Positions 1 to 8,936 of a stretch of DNA of 64,000 nucleotides are shown here, one piece after another (within the stretch, counting starts at the first letter, position 1; each line of letters opens with the position of its first letter). Source of the stretch: Pseudomonas sp. GOM6 (GTDB taxonomy: Bacteria > Pseudomonadota > Gammaproteobacteria > Pseudomonadales > Pseudomonadaceae); contig NZ_JARPUS010000007.1 of NCBI RefSeq assembly GCF_029537485.1, forward strand, positions 62,001-126,000, written 5' to 3'. The position numbers and the translations under genes are program-made. Under the pieces are notes generated by a model, which worked only from the letters and a program-made list of their open reading frames with translations, made no database searches and was not told the DNA's origin.

Positions 1-1632
1 CCGAAATTCCAGGCCGCCGGCGTCTCCATCGCCGGGGTGCCGGCGGTGGTCGCCGGCTTCAACGGCAAGCTCGCCTGGGGCATGACCATGGTCATGGGCG
101 ACAACCAGGACCTGTACCTGGAAAAGGTCAAACAGGAAGGTGGCCGCCTCTATTACCTGGCAGACGGCAAATGGCAGCCGGCGCGCGAGCGCCAGGAGAC
201 TTTCTTTATCCGTGGCCAGCGGCCAATCCGTGAGACTGTCTGGGAAACCCGCCACGGCCCACTGCTCAACTCCGCCCTGGGCGAGCGCAAGATGCCGCTG
301 CAGCCGCTGCCCTTCGCCAGCGGCTACGGCCTGGCCCTGCGCAGCATCCAGAGCGAGGCAGACCGCTCGATCGATGCCTTCTTCGACCTGTCCCGCGCGC
401 AGTCGGTGGAGCAGGCCTTCGAAGCCACCCGCGACGTGCGCGCTATGGCCCTGAACATCGTGTTCGCCGACGCCCAGCACATCGGCTGGCAGGTCACTGG
501 CCGCTACCCCAACCGCAAACAGGGCACGGGGCTGGTGCCCTCGCCCGGCTGGGACGGTGCCTATGACTGGGACGGCTACGCTGACCCCATGCTGCACCCT
601 TATGATCAGGACCCGATGCAGGGCTGGCTGGGCACCGCCAACCACCGCACCGTGCCGCGTGGCTACGGCATGCAGCTGTCCAATTCCTGGTTCTACCCGG
701 AGCGCGCCGAGCGCATCGCGCAACTGGCGGGGACCGGCAGACATGACCAGAAAAGCATGATCGCCATGCAGTACGACCAGACCACGCCTTTCGCCGGCAA
801 GCTGCAGGCAATGCTCGACGCCCCAGGCATGGCCGCGCCACTGAAAAAAGCCATCGCCGCCCTGCCGGCCACCGAGCGCAGCAAGGCCGACGAAGCTTAC
901 AAGCGTCTGATGGCCTTCGACGGTCGCATGGCTGCCACCTCGGCCGATGCCGCGCTGTACAGCGCCTTCCTGCAGGAAAGCGCACGGCAGACTTTCCTCG
1001 ACGAACTGGGCTCGGAAACCTCGCCGGCCTGGCAAGCCCTGGTGGACACCGCCAACAACAGCTACTCGGCCCAGGCCGACCACCTGCTCGGCCGCGACGA
1101 CAGTCCGTTCTGGGACGATGTGAAGACCGCGCAGAAGGAAGACAAGCCGGCGATCATGGCGCGCAGCCTGGCCGCTGCCGTCACCTACCTGGAAGGCAAA
1201 CTCGGCACCAACCGCAGCGCCTGGCAGTGGGGGGCGCTGCACCAGTACAGCTGGACCAGCAACGCGACCAAGATGGCGCCCTACCTGAGCGCCAGCCAGC
1301 GCAGCGCGATCGGCTCGATCAAGGGCTACCTGGACCGCGGCCCCTTCCCGGCCGGCGGCGACCACGGCACCCTCAACGTGGCGGCATACGAGTGGGGCAA
1401 CAACTTTGACGTGTGGCTGATCCCCGCCATGCGCATCATCGTCGACTTCGGGCTGCCCGAGCCGATGATCGGCGTCAACAGCTCCGGCCAGTCCGGCAAC
1501 CCGGCCAGCCCCCACTACGCCGACGGCATCGACGCCTGGCTCAAAGGCGGCTACATGAGTTTCCCCTTCCAGAGCGGTAACCTCGACAAGGTCTACGGCA
1601 GTAAGCGGCTCATGTTGATGCCAGGGCGCTGA
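1..1632 (+). CDS. Penicillin acylase family protein (N-terminally truncated by window edge)
   Basis: The frame is open from base 1, so the gene begins upstream; the ATG at 37 is internal. The visible 543 residues are the C-terminal part of an Ntn-hydrolase precursor of the penicillin/acyl-homoserine-lactone acylase family. Family-typical stretches are ALNIVFAD...HIGWQ, then GRYPNRK with a P.PGWDG/DWDGY stretch, a glycine-rich DHGTLN segment, and near the end [14 protein letters not shown]. The catalytic Ser that becomes the beta-chain N-terminus should lie just before the window and cannot be checked. Such enzymes are exported and cleave amide-linked acyl groups; the substrate (penicillins, AHLs or others) cannot be decided from this portion. 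A hairpin follows 14 bases after the stop. Confidence 0.88.
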   Translation, partial: PKFQAAGVSIAGVPAVVAGFNGKLAWGMTMVMGDNQDLYLEKVKQEGGRLYYLADGKWQPARERQETFFIRGQRPIRETVWETRHGPLLNSALGERKMPLQPLPFASGYGLALRSIQSEADRSIDAFFDLSRAQSVEQAFEATRDVRAMALNIVFADAQHIGWQVTGRYPNRKQGTGLVPSPGWDGAYDWDGYADPMLHPYDQDPMQGWLGTANHRTVPRGYGMQLSNSWFYPERAERIAQLAGTGRHDQKSMIAMQYDQTTPFAGKLQAMLDAPGMAAPLKKAIAALPATERSKADEAYKRLMAFDGRMAATSADAALYSAFLQESARQTFLDELGSETSPAWQALVDTANNSYSAQADHLLGRDDSPFWDDVKTAQKEDKPAIMARSLAAAVTYLEGKLGTNRSAWQWGALHQYSWTSNATKMAPYLSASQRSAIGSIKGYLDRGPFPAGGDHGTLNVAAYEWGNNFDVWLIPAMRIIVDFGLPEPMIGVNSSGQSGNPASPHYADGIDAWLKGGYMSFPFQSGNLDKVYGSKRLMLMPGR

Positions 1633-1646
1633 GCCAACCCGCGAGA

Positions 1647-1679
1647 TTGATCGCAGCAGCGCATCGCCGCTGCGATCAA
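1647..1679 (+). terminator. Hairpin after the penicillin acylase gene
   Basis: An 11-bp perfect stem (TTGATCGCAGC and GCTGCGATCAA) with an 11-base loop lies just after the stop codon. No T-tract follows, so intrinsic termination is uncertain; it may instead protect the mRNA 3' end. Confidence 0.45.
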
Positions 1680-2055
1680 CTGCCAAGTGCCCGCGCCGTA
1701 TCCCGACGGTCAGCCCGGCAACTGGAGGCAGCGCAAAGCCGGCTCCTGTGTGCAGCAAACGTCGGCAACAACACCAAAGCCGGCCCAGTGGCCTTCACCC
1801 ACCTGAAGGTCGAACCCATCAAGTCCCTCATACCCAACAGGCGGCCAGCCCTTATGCAAAAGACGGCTCACTAATCACCAGCCGGTATATAAGCCTCAAC
1901 CAAAAGCCTTAAACAGTTTAAAAACAGCCCTTTACAACCGATTTGTAGCACTACACTTCAAATCGAGCGGCTAACCCCGCTCCCGGTGGGGCCTTTATTA
2001 GAATCAAGAACAGCTGCCAGGCACTGGCCCCACCGGCACCCTAAGCGAGGGGATC
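1680..2055. other. Intergenic region without a supported gene
   Basis: About 375 bases hold no ORF that I can support. The stretch from about 1866 to 1970 is clearly more A/T-rich than its surroundings and includes TTTACA (1931-1936) and TACACT (1952-1957), but their 15-base spacing is short for a sigma-70 promoter. A G/C-rich potential stem lies around 1965-1997. It probably contains the promoter of the gene starting at 2056. Confidence 0.4.
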
Positions 2056-2535
2056 ATGGGAATTGCCGCCAGCGAACTACGCCAACATGTCATCCGCCCT
2101 ACCCTGCTCTATCTAGGGCGCCACTCAGCCAGCGCCGAAGCCCTTCTGCTTGGCAGTGCCGCGAGCCAGTCCGCGCTCGGTCATGCCCTCAGTGACCCGC
2201 ACGGACACGGCCTCTACCACATCAGCGAAACACGCCATCACCGGCTCTGGGACCAACACCTGGCGCACGACCCGGATCTGGCCAGCTTGGTACGTGGTCT
2301 AGCCAGTCAGCACGCCTTTCTCGCCGCCCCCCACTTGGAGCTGGCCGTCAACCTGCGTTACGCCACCGCCATCGCCTGGCTACTGATCGAAACCGAGCAG
2401 GCTCCACTGCCAGCCGCCGATGATCTGCACGGCATGGCCCGGGTCTGGCGCCAGGTCTTCCGCCCGCATGGCCGCTTGCGCGACTTCATTCAGGCCTGGC
2501 AGCACTGCGTTGCCGAACAGTACCGCGCCGCCTGA
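2056..2535 (+). CDS. Uncharacterised 159-residue protein, possibly lysozyme-fold-like
   Basis: No signal peptide or membrane segment is seen. The N-terminal half has an LLLGSAASQSALG stretch followed by a GHGLYHIS stretch. This spacing resembles a phage/Pseudomonas family that I recall, in which A-x-E-S-x-L-G and GLYQI motifs suggest a transglycosylase-like fold; here the Glu position reads Gln, so muramidase activity would be doubtful. The C-terminal half (VRGLASQHAF, NLRYATAIAWLL) is helical. A GAGGGG sequence 4 bases before the ATG can serve as ribosome binding site. It lies 153 bases before the FadL-like gene in the same direction. The fold assignment is from memory and weak. Confidence 0.6.
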   Translation: MGIAASELRQHVIRPTLLYLGRHSASAEALLLGSAASQSALGHALSDPHGHGLYHISETRHHRLWDQHLAHDPDLASLVRGLASQHAFLAAPHLELAVNLRYATAIAWLLIETEQAPLPAADDLHGMARVWRQVFRPHGRLRDFIQAWQHCVAEQYRAA

Positions 2536-2624
2536 ACGACCACTGACTAATCGGTCAACAAAAAGACCAGCAGCACATCCCCAATACGATTACGAATCTT
2601 CACGAAAAAGGCATTCCAGAGCGG

Positions 2625-2651
2625 TTGGCAAGCCCTGGCAAAACCTATAGT
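2625..2651 (+). promoter_or_regulatory. Weak candidate sigma-70 promoter for the FadL-like gene
   Basis: TTGGCA (2625-2630) and TATAGT (2646-2651) precede the ATG at 2689. The 15-base spacer is shorter than the optimum of 17, so this is only a candidate. Confidence 0.25.
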
Positions 2652-2688
2652 TTGCCGCCCCTTGTTCCAGCCGTTCGTGAGCACCCTA

Positions 2689-4011
2689 ATGAAAAACCTC
2701 TGGTTGAAGACCTCTCTCGCCCTGACCGTCAGTGCGATCTCCACTCACAGCCTGGGCAACGGAATTGCCATCAACGAACAAAGCGTTAGCGGCATGGGTA
2801 CCTCCTTCGCCGGCCGCGCCTCCGCCGCCCAGGACGCCACCGTGCTGTTCGGCAACCCAGCGGGCATCAGCAAGCTGGATCGTCCACAAGTGGTTGGCGG
2901 CTTCGCAGTCATCAAGGCCGATATCGATATCGATGACGCCAGCGCCGGTACCAGTGACGGCGACATGGTGCCCACCTCTGCAGTGCCCTTTGCCTACTAC
3001 ACCAGTCCGATCAATGAGCAATGGAGCTGGGGTATCGGCATGTACGTGCCCTATGCCCTGGTCAGCGATTACGAGAAGAGCTTCGGCGGCCGCTACAAGG
3101 GCCTTTACAGCAAGGTGGAAATAGTTACTCTGCAACCGACCCTGAGCTACAAGATCAATGATCGCGTCTCCGTCGGTTTCGGCCCGACCATTAACAAGAT
3201 CAAAGGCAAGCTGACCAGCAACCTAAATGATGGCGCCCTGGCCGCAGTGGGTGGCTCTGGCGACTCAAAAGTCAACATCAAGGGCGACGATACTGCCGTT
3301 GGCTTCAATCTCGGCGTGATGGTCGACGTCACCGACAGCCTAACCTGGGGACTGACCTACCACTCCAAGGTCGACTACACCCTAGAAGGACGCACCAAAG
3401 TCAGCAGTTTCAACGGCACGGTACTCGGCGCCCTGAACGGCGAGTACGACGCCAGCCTGGACTTCACCACGCCTGAGACCGTCGACACTTCCATCAGCTA
3501 CAAGCTGGGCGACAAGTGGACTGTCTATGTGGGTTCGACCTGGACGCGCTGGAGCCGCTTGGAAGCCATCGTCGTCGAGAACGAGAATTCGCCAAACTTG
3601 ACCATTCCAGGCATCGGCACCCTGCCGGCACCGCTGGGTACTGTTAGCGAAGAGCTGAAGTGGCACGACACTTGGTCCTACGCCATCGGCACCTCGTACC
3701 AGTTGACTCCGGAAGTGGTACTGCGCACAGGCTTGGCCTTTGACCCGTCGCCGGCCGAGAATGCCCACCGTACAGTGCGCATTCCAGTGGGTAACCGCAA
3801 AGTGTTCTCTCTGGGTGCGGGCTGGTCGCCAAGTGACGACCTGACTATTGATGTAGCCTATTCCTACCTACGCGAGAGCAAAACCTCGGTCAATCAGCCA
3901 GACCGCACCCTATCTGCGGGCCCAGTGAGCGCCAACATTGCACCCGGCTACAGCGCCGAGTACCGCAACAGCGCCCACGGCCTGGGTGTGCAGGCCACCT
4001 ATCGCTTCTAA
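2689..4011 (+). CDS. FadL/OmpP1-family outer membrane transport protein
   Basis: This 440-residue protein starts at the ATG followed by a typical signal peptide (residues 1-24, MKNLWLKTSLALTVSAISTH...). An upstream in-frame TTG would put a non-signal extension in front and is rejected. The mature N-terminus contains NGIAINEQSVSGMGTSFAGR and AQDATVLFGNPAGIS, the hallmark of FadL/TodX-type beta-barrels. Their N-terminal plug and barrel let long-chain fatty acids or other hydrophobic molecules cross the outer membrane. The protein ends in YRF, a normal beta-barrel C-terminus for BAM recognition. The exact substrate is unknown; FadL, TodX and alkane-associated porins share this architecture. Confidence 0.92.
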   Translation: MKNLWLKTSLALTVSAISTHSLGNGIAINEQSVSGMGTSFAGRASAAQDATVLFGNPAGISKLDRPQVVGGFAVIKADIDIDDASAGTSDGDMVPTSAVPFAYYTSPINEQWSWGIGMYVPYALVSDYEKSFGGRYKGLYSKVEIVTLQPTLSYKINDRVSVGFGPTINKIKGKLTSNLNDGALAAVGGSGDSKVNIKGDDTAVGFNLGVMVDVTDSLTWGLTYHSKVDYTLEGRTKVSSFNGTVLGALNGEYDASLDFTTPETVDTSISYKLGDKWTVYVGSTWTRWSRLEAIVVENENSPNLTIPGIGTLPAPLGTVSEELKWHDTWSYAIGTSYQLTPEVVLRTGLAFDPSPAENAHRTVRIPVGNRKVFSLGAGWSPSDDLTIDVAYSYLRESKTSVNQPDRTLSAGPVSANIAPGYSAEYRNSAHGLGVQATYRF

Positions 4012-4030
4012 GCGCGTTTCACGGCCACAA

Positions 4031-4056
4031 AAAAGCCGGGCAGTAGCCCGGCTTTT
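4031..4056. terminator. Bidirectional intrinsic terminator
   Basis: An 11-bp stem (AAAAGCCGGGC with GCCCGGCTTTT) has a 4-base loop, with T-runs on the + strand and A-runs on the other side. It lies between the convergent FadL-like gene and the glutathione peroxidase gene and can serve both. Confidence 0.9.
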
Positions 4057-4069
4057 TCTTGCCTGGAAA

Positions 4070-4636
4070 CTACTGAGCCGCCTCCGTCTGCGGCTGAGCG
4101 ATGGCCTGTTCCACCGCGGCGATCAGATCCTCGTCGTCCGGCTTGGTCAGGCTGGAAAAGCTGGCGATCACCTTGCCGTCACGCCCCACCACGTACTTGT
4201 AAAAGTTCCAGCGTGGCGCGCTGCTCTGTTCGGCCAGCTCGCGGAACAGCGGCACCGCATCCGCACCGCTGACCGGCTGCGGCTCGCTCATGGCAAAGGT
4301 CACGCCGTAGTTGATGAAGCACACCTTGGCGGTTTCCTCGGTGGTATCGGCCTCCTGGCGGAAGTCATCGGAAGGCACGCCCAATACTTCCAAGCCCTGA
4401 TCCTTGTAGCGCTGGTAGAGCGCTTCGAGCCCTTTGAACTGCGGCGTGAAACCACAGTGGCTGGCGGTATTGACCACCACCAGCGGCTTGCCGGCGAAGC
4501 GCTGGCACAGATCAATCTGCTCCTTGCTGCGCAACTGCTGCAGTGGCGCCTGATCCTTCAGCAAGGGCGGACACTCGGCCGCCCACAGCGGCATGGCAGA
4601 CAGAGATAGAGCAAGCGCGGCGAATCGCGTCATCAT
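4070..4636 (-). CDS. Exported glutathione peroxidase family protein
   Basis: This 188-residue protein has a signal peptide (about residues 1-20, ending LWAA) and a thioredoxin-like peroxidase fold. The peroxidatic Cys is residue 61 in [11 protein letters not shown], and the WNF motif that completes the active site is present ([13 protein letters not shown]). The usual F-P-C-N-x-F-G segment reads [12 protein letters not shown], so the classical resolving Cys is absent there; another Cys lies in AKVCFINYG. It probably reduces peroxides in the periplasm with thioredoxin-like donors rather than glutathione. A second ATG two codons long (4633) is an equally possible start. It lies downstream of the MFS and small-peptide genes on the same strand. 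Confidence 0.9.
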   Translation of the reverse strand: MMTRFAALALSLSAMPLWAAECPPLLKDQAPLQQLRSKEQIDLCQRFAGKPLVVVNTASHCGFTPQFKGLEALYQRYKDQGLEVLGVPSDDFRQEADTTEETAKVCFINYGVTFAMSEPQPVSGADAVPLFRELAEQSSAPRWNFYKYVVGRDGKVIASFSSLTKPDDEDLIAAVEQAIAQPQTEAAQ

Positions 4637-4698
4637 CGGGACAACCTCAAAGGCAGCAAGGCCTCCACGCTACTCGTCCAGGCGCTCTCGGGCAATCC

Positions 4699-4821
4699 TC
4701 AGCACAGGCTCATACCCATCTGCAGCAAGGCCAGGCCGCCTTGGCGCCATCCCCACCAGGCCAGCACCAGCAGGGCAGCGAGCAGAAGCAGGCCACCGCC
4801 GGCAAGGGCCTTGCGACTCAC
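4699..4821 (-). CDS. 40-residue single-pass membrane peptide coupled to the MFS gene
   Basis: The start is a GTG that overlaps the TGA stop of the upstream MFS gene as GTGA, the arrangement used for translational coupling; GGAG lies 5 bases upstream, inside the MFS gene. The translation begins VSRKALAGGG, continues with one hydrophobic helix (LLLLAALLVLAWWGW), then RQGGLALLQMGMSLC and a TGA stop. The positively charged N-terminus suggests that it stays cytoplasmic. I recall similar short proteins ending in LQxGxxxC next to this transporter in other Pseudomonas, but cannot verify this here. The function is unknown; it could be an accessory subunit of the transporter. Confidence 0.65.
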   Translation of the reverse strand: MSRKALAGGGLLLLAALLVLAWWGWRQGGLALLQMGMSLC

Positions 4822-6041
4822 ACCAGCTCCCCAGCGCGCAGGCGCGCTACCGGCTGCTCACGCACCGGCCAGTTGAGCGCCGCGGCCAGCAGGCCGAAGA
4901 GGATCGCCAGCTGCCAGACCATGTCGTAACTGCCGGTGTGATCGTACAGATAGCCGCCCAGCCAGCCACCGAGGAAAGAGCCGAGCTGGTGGAACAGGAA
5001 CACGATGCCGCCGAGCATGGACAGGTTGCGTACGCCGAACAGGGTGGCCACCGTGCCATTGGTCAACGGCACCGTGGACAGCCAGAGAAAGCCCATGGCC
5101 ATACCGAAGGCATAGGCGCTCCACTCGGTCAGCGGCGAGTAGACGAAGGCGACGATCACCAGCGTGCGCAGCAGGTACAGGCCGCTGAGCAAACGCGGCT
5201 TGGACATACGCCCACCGAGCCAACCTGCCACGTAGGTGCCGAAGATATTGAACAGCCCCACCAGCGCCAGCACCGTGGTGCCGACCGAGGCCGGCAGATG
5301 CTGATCGACCAGATACGAGGGCAGGTGCACGCCGATGAATACCACCTGGAAACCACAGACGAAAAAGCCCAGGGCAAGCAACCAGAACCCCGAGTGACTG
5401 CAGGCCTCGCGCAATGCCTCGCCGAGGCTCTGTTCGGTGCCGGCCACAGCCGGTAGCGGCTGGTCGCGGATCATCAGCGCCAGCGGCGCGATCAAGGCCA
5501 CCAGCAGCCCCAGCGCCAACAGCGCCGACGACCAGCCCAGCCAGCCGATCAACCCCAGACTGCCCGGCAGCATGGCGAACTGGCCGAAAGAGCCGGCCGC
5601 CGCGGCAACGCCCATGCCCAGGCTGCGTTTCTCCGGTGGTAGGGCACGCCCCACCACGCCAAGCAGCACGGAGAACGAAGTGCCGGACAGGCCGATACCG
5701 ATCAGCAGGCCGGCACTGAGCGACAGCGACCAGGCCGAGTCCGAGCTGGCCATCAGTCCCAGGCCGACGGCATACAGCAGCCCGCCCACTACGATTACTC
5801 GCCGCGCGCCGAAACGGTCGGCGATGGCGCCGGTCACCGGCTGGGCCAGCCCCCAGATCAGGTTCTGCAGAGCGATGGCGAAGGCAAAGGTCTCGCGGCC
5901 CCAGCCGTACTCACTGCTCATCGGTGCCAGGAACAGGCCGAAGCCGTGGCGAATGCCCAGGGACAGGGCCAACACCAGCGATGCGCCGAGGAGCACCCAG
6001 CCCGCCGTGCGCCAGGATGCGCCGTGCGTGGAATCATTCAT
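4818..6041 (-). CDS. MFS transporter
   Basis: This 407-residue protein has about 12 hydrophobic segments and the MFS loop 2-3 motif (GAIADRFGARRV, about residues 70-81), with a long central loop before the second half (LMIRDQPLPAVAG). It belongs to the monocarboxylate/oxalate-antiporter-like branch by overall pattern (GxxLGIRHGFGLFLAPMSSE at the N-terminus). The substrate is not evident. It starts 27 bases after the stop of the marR-type gene and ends in a GTGA overlap with the 40-residue peptide, so regulator, transporter and peptide probably form one unit, with the regulator controlling export or uptake. Confidence 0.9.
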   Translation of the reverse strand: MNDSTHGASWRTAGWVLLGASLVLALSLGIRHGFGLFLAPMSSEYGWGRETFAFAIALQNLIWGLAQPVTGAIADRFGARRVIVVGGLLYAVGLGLMASSDSAWSLSLSAGLLIGIGLSGTSFSVLLGVVGRALPPEKRSLGMGVAAAAGSFGQFAMLPGSLGLIGWLGWSSALLALGLLVALIAPLALMIRDQPLPAVAGTEQSLGEALREACSHSGFWLLALGFFVCGFQVVFIGVHLPSYLVDQHLPASVGTTVLALVGLFNIFGTYVAGWLGGRMSKPRLLSGLYLLRTLVIVAFVYSPLTEWSAYAFGMAMGFLWLSTVPLTNGTVATLFGVRNLSMLGGIVFLFHQLGSFLGGWLGGYLYDHTGSYDMVWQLAILFGLLAAALNWPVREQPVARLRAGELV

Positions 6042-6068
6042 CTGCGTCGTCTCCGCGGGCCGCGCCCG

Positions 6069-6482
6069 TCAATCGATGGTTTCCAGATCATCGAGCAGCA
6101 TCATCAGCTCCGCCCGCTTGTCCGCGCCCAGGCGCTTCGCCAGTGCCTGTTGAGCCTGCTCCCACAGCGGTGCGCCATGCTCCAGCACCCGCAGGCCAGC
6201 CTCACTCAGCGCCACTTGCCGGCTACGCTGGTCGCTGCCCTCGCCCAGCGCCACCAACCCCATGCCCTGCACCACCTTGAGGTTGCGCCCCAGGGTGCTG
6301 CGGTCCAGGCCCATGGCCTCGGCCAGGCAGGTGATGCTCGGCTGCCCGAGGCGCTGCAGGTTGCGCAGCAGGGAAAATTGCGCGGCATTCAGCCCGACCA
6401 GCGCCAGGGCGTCGTCGTAGAGGCGGGTCACACCACGGCTGGCGCGGCGCAATTTGGTACAGAGGCAATGGGTCGGCAACAT
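6069..6482 (-). CDS. MarR-family transcriptional regulator
   Basis: This 137-residue winged-helix protein contains LNAAQFSLLRNLQRLGQPSI, then LAEAMGLDRSTLGRNLKVV (recognition helix) and a DQRSRQVALSEAG wing, the typical MarR order. Upstream in-frame codons exist, but the ATG at 6482 gives the normal family length. No Shine-Dalgarno sequence precedes it. Instead the palindrome GGTATATACC lies 7 bases upstream, so the message could be nearly leaderless and autoregulated. It is the first gene before the MFS transporter, which is its most likely target. Confidence 0.88.
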   Translation of the reverse strand: MLPTHCLCTKLRRASRGVTRLYDDALALVGLNAAQFSLLRNLQRLGQPSITCLAEAMGLDRSTLGRNLKVVQGMGLVALGEGSDQRSRQVALSEAGLRVLEHGAPLWEQAQQALAKRLGADKRAELMMLLDDLETID

Positions 6483-6489
6483 GAATACA

Positions 6490-6499
6490 GGTATATACC
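6490..6499 (-). promoter_or_regulatory. Palindrome before marR-type gene (candidate operator or -10 element)
   Basis: GGTATATACC is a perfect 10-base palindrome that ends 7 bases upstream of the regulator start. Its core TATATA could act as a -10 box, placing transcription start close to the ATG. A good -35 box was not seen. Confidence 0.4.
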
Positions 6500-6577
6500 C
6501 GCATCGACCGAACAGACAGATACAGTTAGCGGGCAAGCCGACAGCACAGATGGCAAACCCGTGTTTGAACCGCGAAC

Positions 6578-7312
6578 TTAGAACAGTGCCAGGACCAGCA
6601 GCACTGCACACTCGACCAGCTCCAGCAGTGCACCGGCCGTATCCCCCGTGGTGCCTCCCAGGCGGGCGAGAAAGGCACGCCGCAGCAGCCAGAACACCAG
6701 GGCCGCCGCCAGCAGCGCAAGCACTGCACTCCAGCTCAGCAGCAGCATGGCCAGCCCGTGCGTCGCCAACACCCAGGGCAGGCGCTCGCGGGGCAGATGT
6801 TCGCTCAGCGCCGCCCCCAGACCGCCGGCACGCACATAGGGCGTGGTCATCAGCAACAGTGGCAGCACTGACCGCCCCAGCCAGGGAGCCAGCAACAAGC
6901 CGGCCCAGGCGCCCTGCTCCAGCAGCACCACCAGCGCGGCGAACTTGAGCAGCAACACCAGCACCAGCAGCACCACGGCAATCGGCCCGCTGCGCGGGTC
7001 CTTCATGATCGCCAGGGTGCGCTCACGGTCGCCATAGCCGCCCACCCAGGCATCCGCCGTGTCGGCCAGACCATCGAGATGCAGGCCACCGGAGAGTCCG
7101 ACCCAGACCGCCAGCAGAATCGCCGCCTGCAGCAAGGGCAGTGTCATGCCGAGCACGACATGCAACCCCAGTAGCAGTGCGCCAATCAGCACCCCGACCG
7201 CCGGATACCAGAGCAGCGAGCGGCCGACCTGCTCGGGCGCAGGCATGCCCGGCAGGCTCACTGGCAGGCGGGTAAGGAACTGCAGGGCAATGAGCGCCGG
7301 CAGCGGCAACAT
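6578..7312 (-). CDS. cobS: Adenosylcobinamide-GDP ribazoletransferase (CobS/CobV)
   Basis: This 244-residue integral membrane enzyme joins adenosylcobinamide-GDP and alpha-ribazole (or its phosphate), the last assembly step of cobalamin. The diagnostic cytoplasmic segment reads GGLHLDGLADTADAW, then RERTLAIMKD and RSGPIAVV (about residues 74-113), which holds the acidic Mg-binding residues. The rest is strongly hydrophobic with at least six helices. Its ATG shares one base with the stop of the preceding phosphatase gene (TGATG). It is the last cob gene of the operon; 95 bases separate it from the MarR-type gene. Confidence 0.95.
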   Translation of the reverse strand: MLPLPALIALQFLTRLPVSLPGMPAPEQVGRSLLWYPAVGVLIGALLLGLHVVLGMTLPLLQAAILLAVWVGLSGGLHLDGLADTADAWVGGYGDRERTLAIMKDPRSGPIAVVLLVLVLLLKFAALVVLLEQGAWAGLLLAPWLGRSVLPLLLMTTPYVRAGGLGAALSEHLPRERLPWVLATHGLAMLLLSWSAVLALLAAALVFWLLRRAFLARLGGTTGDTAGALLELVECAVLLVLALF

Positions 7313-7884
7313 CAGGCTTCGCTCAGGGCCAGATTGGCGCCGACCTGCAGGCCATGCAGCGCGCCGTACCCGACCTCCACCTGCAGCAGCTGGCTCTCCG
7401 GCAGGCCACGGGCGCGCGCCAGCAGCAGGCGCATCACCCCGCCATGGGTCACCAGCAGCACGCGCTGGCCCGCCAGCTCAACCTGCAGACGCTCGACAGC
7501 GCCGAGTACGCGGTTGGCGAAGTCACGCACCGGCTCGGCTTCGGGCGGTGTGAAACCATAGGGATCGTTCCAGAACTGGCCCAGGGCCTCGGGATCTTCC
7601 AGAAGGATTTCCGCCGAGTTGCGCCCTTCCCAGGCGCCGAAATGCAGCTCGCGCAGGTCCGCGTCGATGCGCAGCGGCAGGCTATTGCCTTCGGCATATT
7701 GCGCGGCGAAGACGGCGCAGCGCTGCAGCGGCGAGCTGATCACCAGGTCCCAGCCAGCCTGGCCGGCCAACGCATCGTGCATTTGTTGGTAGCCCTGCTC
7801 GCTCAGGGCATCGTCGCTGCTGCCGCGAAAACCGGGGCCAGCCACGGTGGTGCCGTGACGCAGCATATCCAGGAAAAGAGTCAT
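7312..7884 (-). CDS. cobC: Alpha-ribazole phosphatase / histidine phosphatase (CobC type)
   Basis: This 190-residue protein belongs to the phosphoglycerate-mutase-like histidine phosphatases. The phospho-accepting His lies in LRHGTT (residues 8-13), the acid-base Glu in LHFGAWEGR, and the second His in [14 protein letters not shown]. In this position it most likely removes the phosphate from alpha-ribazole-5'-phosphate or from adenosylcobalamin-5'-phosphate. It overlaps cobT upstream by four bases (ATGA) and cobS downstream by one. The assignment within the large superfamily rests mainly on context. Confidence 0.88.
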   Translation of the reverse strand: MTLFLDMLRHGTTVAGPGFRGSSDDALSEQGYQQMHDALAGQAGWDLVISSPLQRCAVFAAQYAEGNSLPLRIDADLRELHFGAWEGRNSAEILLEDPEALGQFWNDPYGFTPPEAEPVRDFANRVLGAVERLQVELAGQRVLLVTHGGVMRLLLARARGLPESQLLQVEVGYGALHGLQVGANLALSEA

Positions 7885-8936
7885 GAACGGTCCTCGACCA
7901 GTGCTTCGGAAAAGGTTGCCATGCTGCCGTGCAGCGCACAGGCCAGCTTGATCAGCGGCAGTGCCAGGGCCGCGCCACTGCCCTCGCCCAGGCGCAGGCC
8001 AAGGTCGAGCAACGGCTCGGCACCCAGCTCGGCAAGCACGGCGGCATGGCCCGGCTCGGCGCCGGCATGGGCGAACAGCAGCCAGGGTTGCACACCGGGG
8101 TTCAGGCGTAGCGCGCAGAGCGCCGCGGCCGAGCAGATAAAGCCATCGACCACGGCCGCAATGCCGAGCTGGGCGCAGGTCAGGTAGGCACCGGTCAGGG
8201 CCGCCAGCTCGAAGCCACCAACCCGGCGCAAGGCTTCGAACGGCTCACCCAGCTGCGCGCCGTGCAGCGCCAGGGCGCGCTCGATCACGGCCTGCTTGTG
8301 ACGGACGCCGGCGCTATCCAGCCCGGTGCCGGGGCCGGTCAGCTGCACCGGCGTCAGATCACTCAGGGCGCAAGCCAACGCCGTGGCGGCGCTGGTATTG
8401 CCGATGCCCATCTCGCCGGCGAGGAACAGGTCGCAGCCGGCGGCCTGGGCCTCCAGCACGCTATCGCGACCGGCCTGCAGCGCGGCCCTGCATTGCTCGG
8501 CAGTCATCGCCGCGTCGACGGCGAAGTTGGCGGTGCCGGAGCCCAGGCGCAGGTGGCGCACACCGGGCAGCTCCAGCTCGGGATCGATGGTGCCCAGATC
8601 GATCAGGCGCAGCGGCATGCCCTGCTCGCGCGCCAGCACGCTGACGGCCGCACCACCGCTGACAAAGTTGGCCAGCATCTGCGCGGTGACTGCCTGCGGG
8701 TAGGCAGACACACCCTCGGCCACCACCCCGTGGTCGCCGGCGAACAGGGCCAGCTGCGGGTTGCTGATCACCGGCTTCTCCCGCCCCTGCAACGCGGCCA
8801 GGCGCACGGCCAGCGTCTCCAGCGCACCGAGGGCGCCGGTCGGTTTGGTCAGCTGCGCCTGGCGCGCCAGGGCGGCGGCCTCAGCTATGGCATCAGGCTG
8901 GCGGCAAGGTTCTTGCCACCAGATTGCAGCGGTCAT
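7881..8936 (-). CDS. cobT: Nicotinate-nucleotide--dimethylbenzimidazole phosphoribosyltransferase
   Basis: This 351-residue enzyme (cobU in the P. denitrificans naming) activates the lower ligand DMB to alpha-ribazole-5'-phosphate. It carries the family block [18 protein letters not shown] and, near the C-terminus, [13 protein letters not shown], whose Glu is the expected catalytic base. [16 protein letters not shown] in the N-terminal half is also characteristic. The length matches the family. Its start overlaps the cobU stop by four bases and its stop overlaps the phosphatase start by four, consistent with coupled translation. Confidence 0.95.
   Translation of the reverse strand: MTAAIWWQEPCRQPDAIAEAAALARQAQLTKPTGALGALETLAVRLAALQGREKPVISNPQLALFAGDHGVVAEGVSAYPQAVTAQMLANFVSGGAAVSVLAREQGMPLRLIDLGTIDPELELPGVRHLRLGSGTANFAVDAAMTAEQCRAALQAGRDSVLEAQAAGCDLFLAGEMGIGNTSAATALACALSDLTPVQLTGPGTGLDSAGVRHKQAVIERALALHGAQLGEPFEALRRVGGFELAALTGAYLTCAQLGIAAVVDGFICSAAALCALRLNPGVQPWLLFAHAGAEPGHAAVLAELGAEPLLDLGLRLGEGSGAALALPLIKLACALHGSMATFSEALVEDRS

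Noticed and set aside
2625-2640. A sigma-54 promoter before the FadL-like gene (GG...GC in TTGGCAAGCCCTGGCA)
   Set aside because: The spacing is GG-N9-GC rather than the invariant GG-N10-GC.
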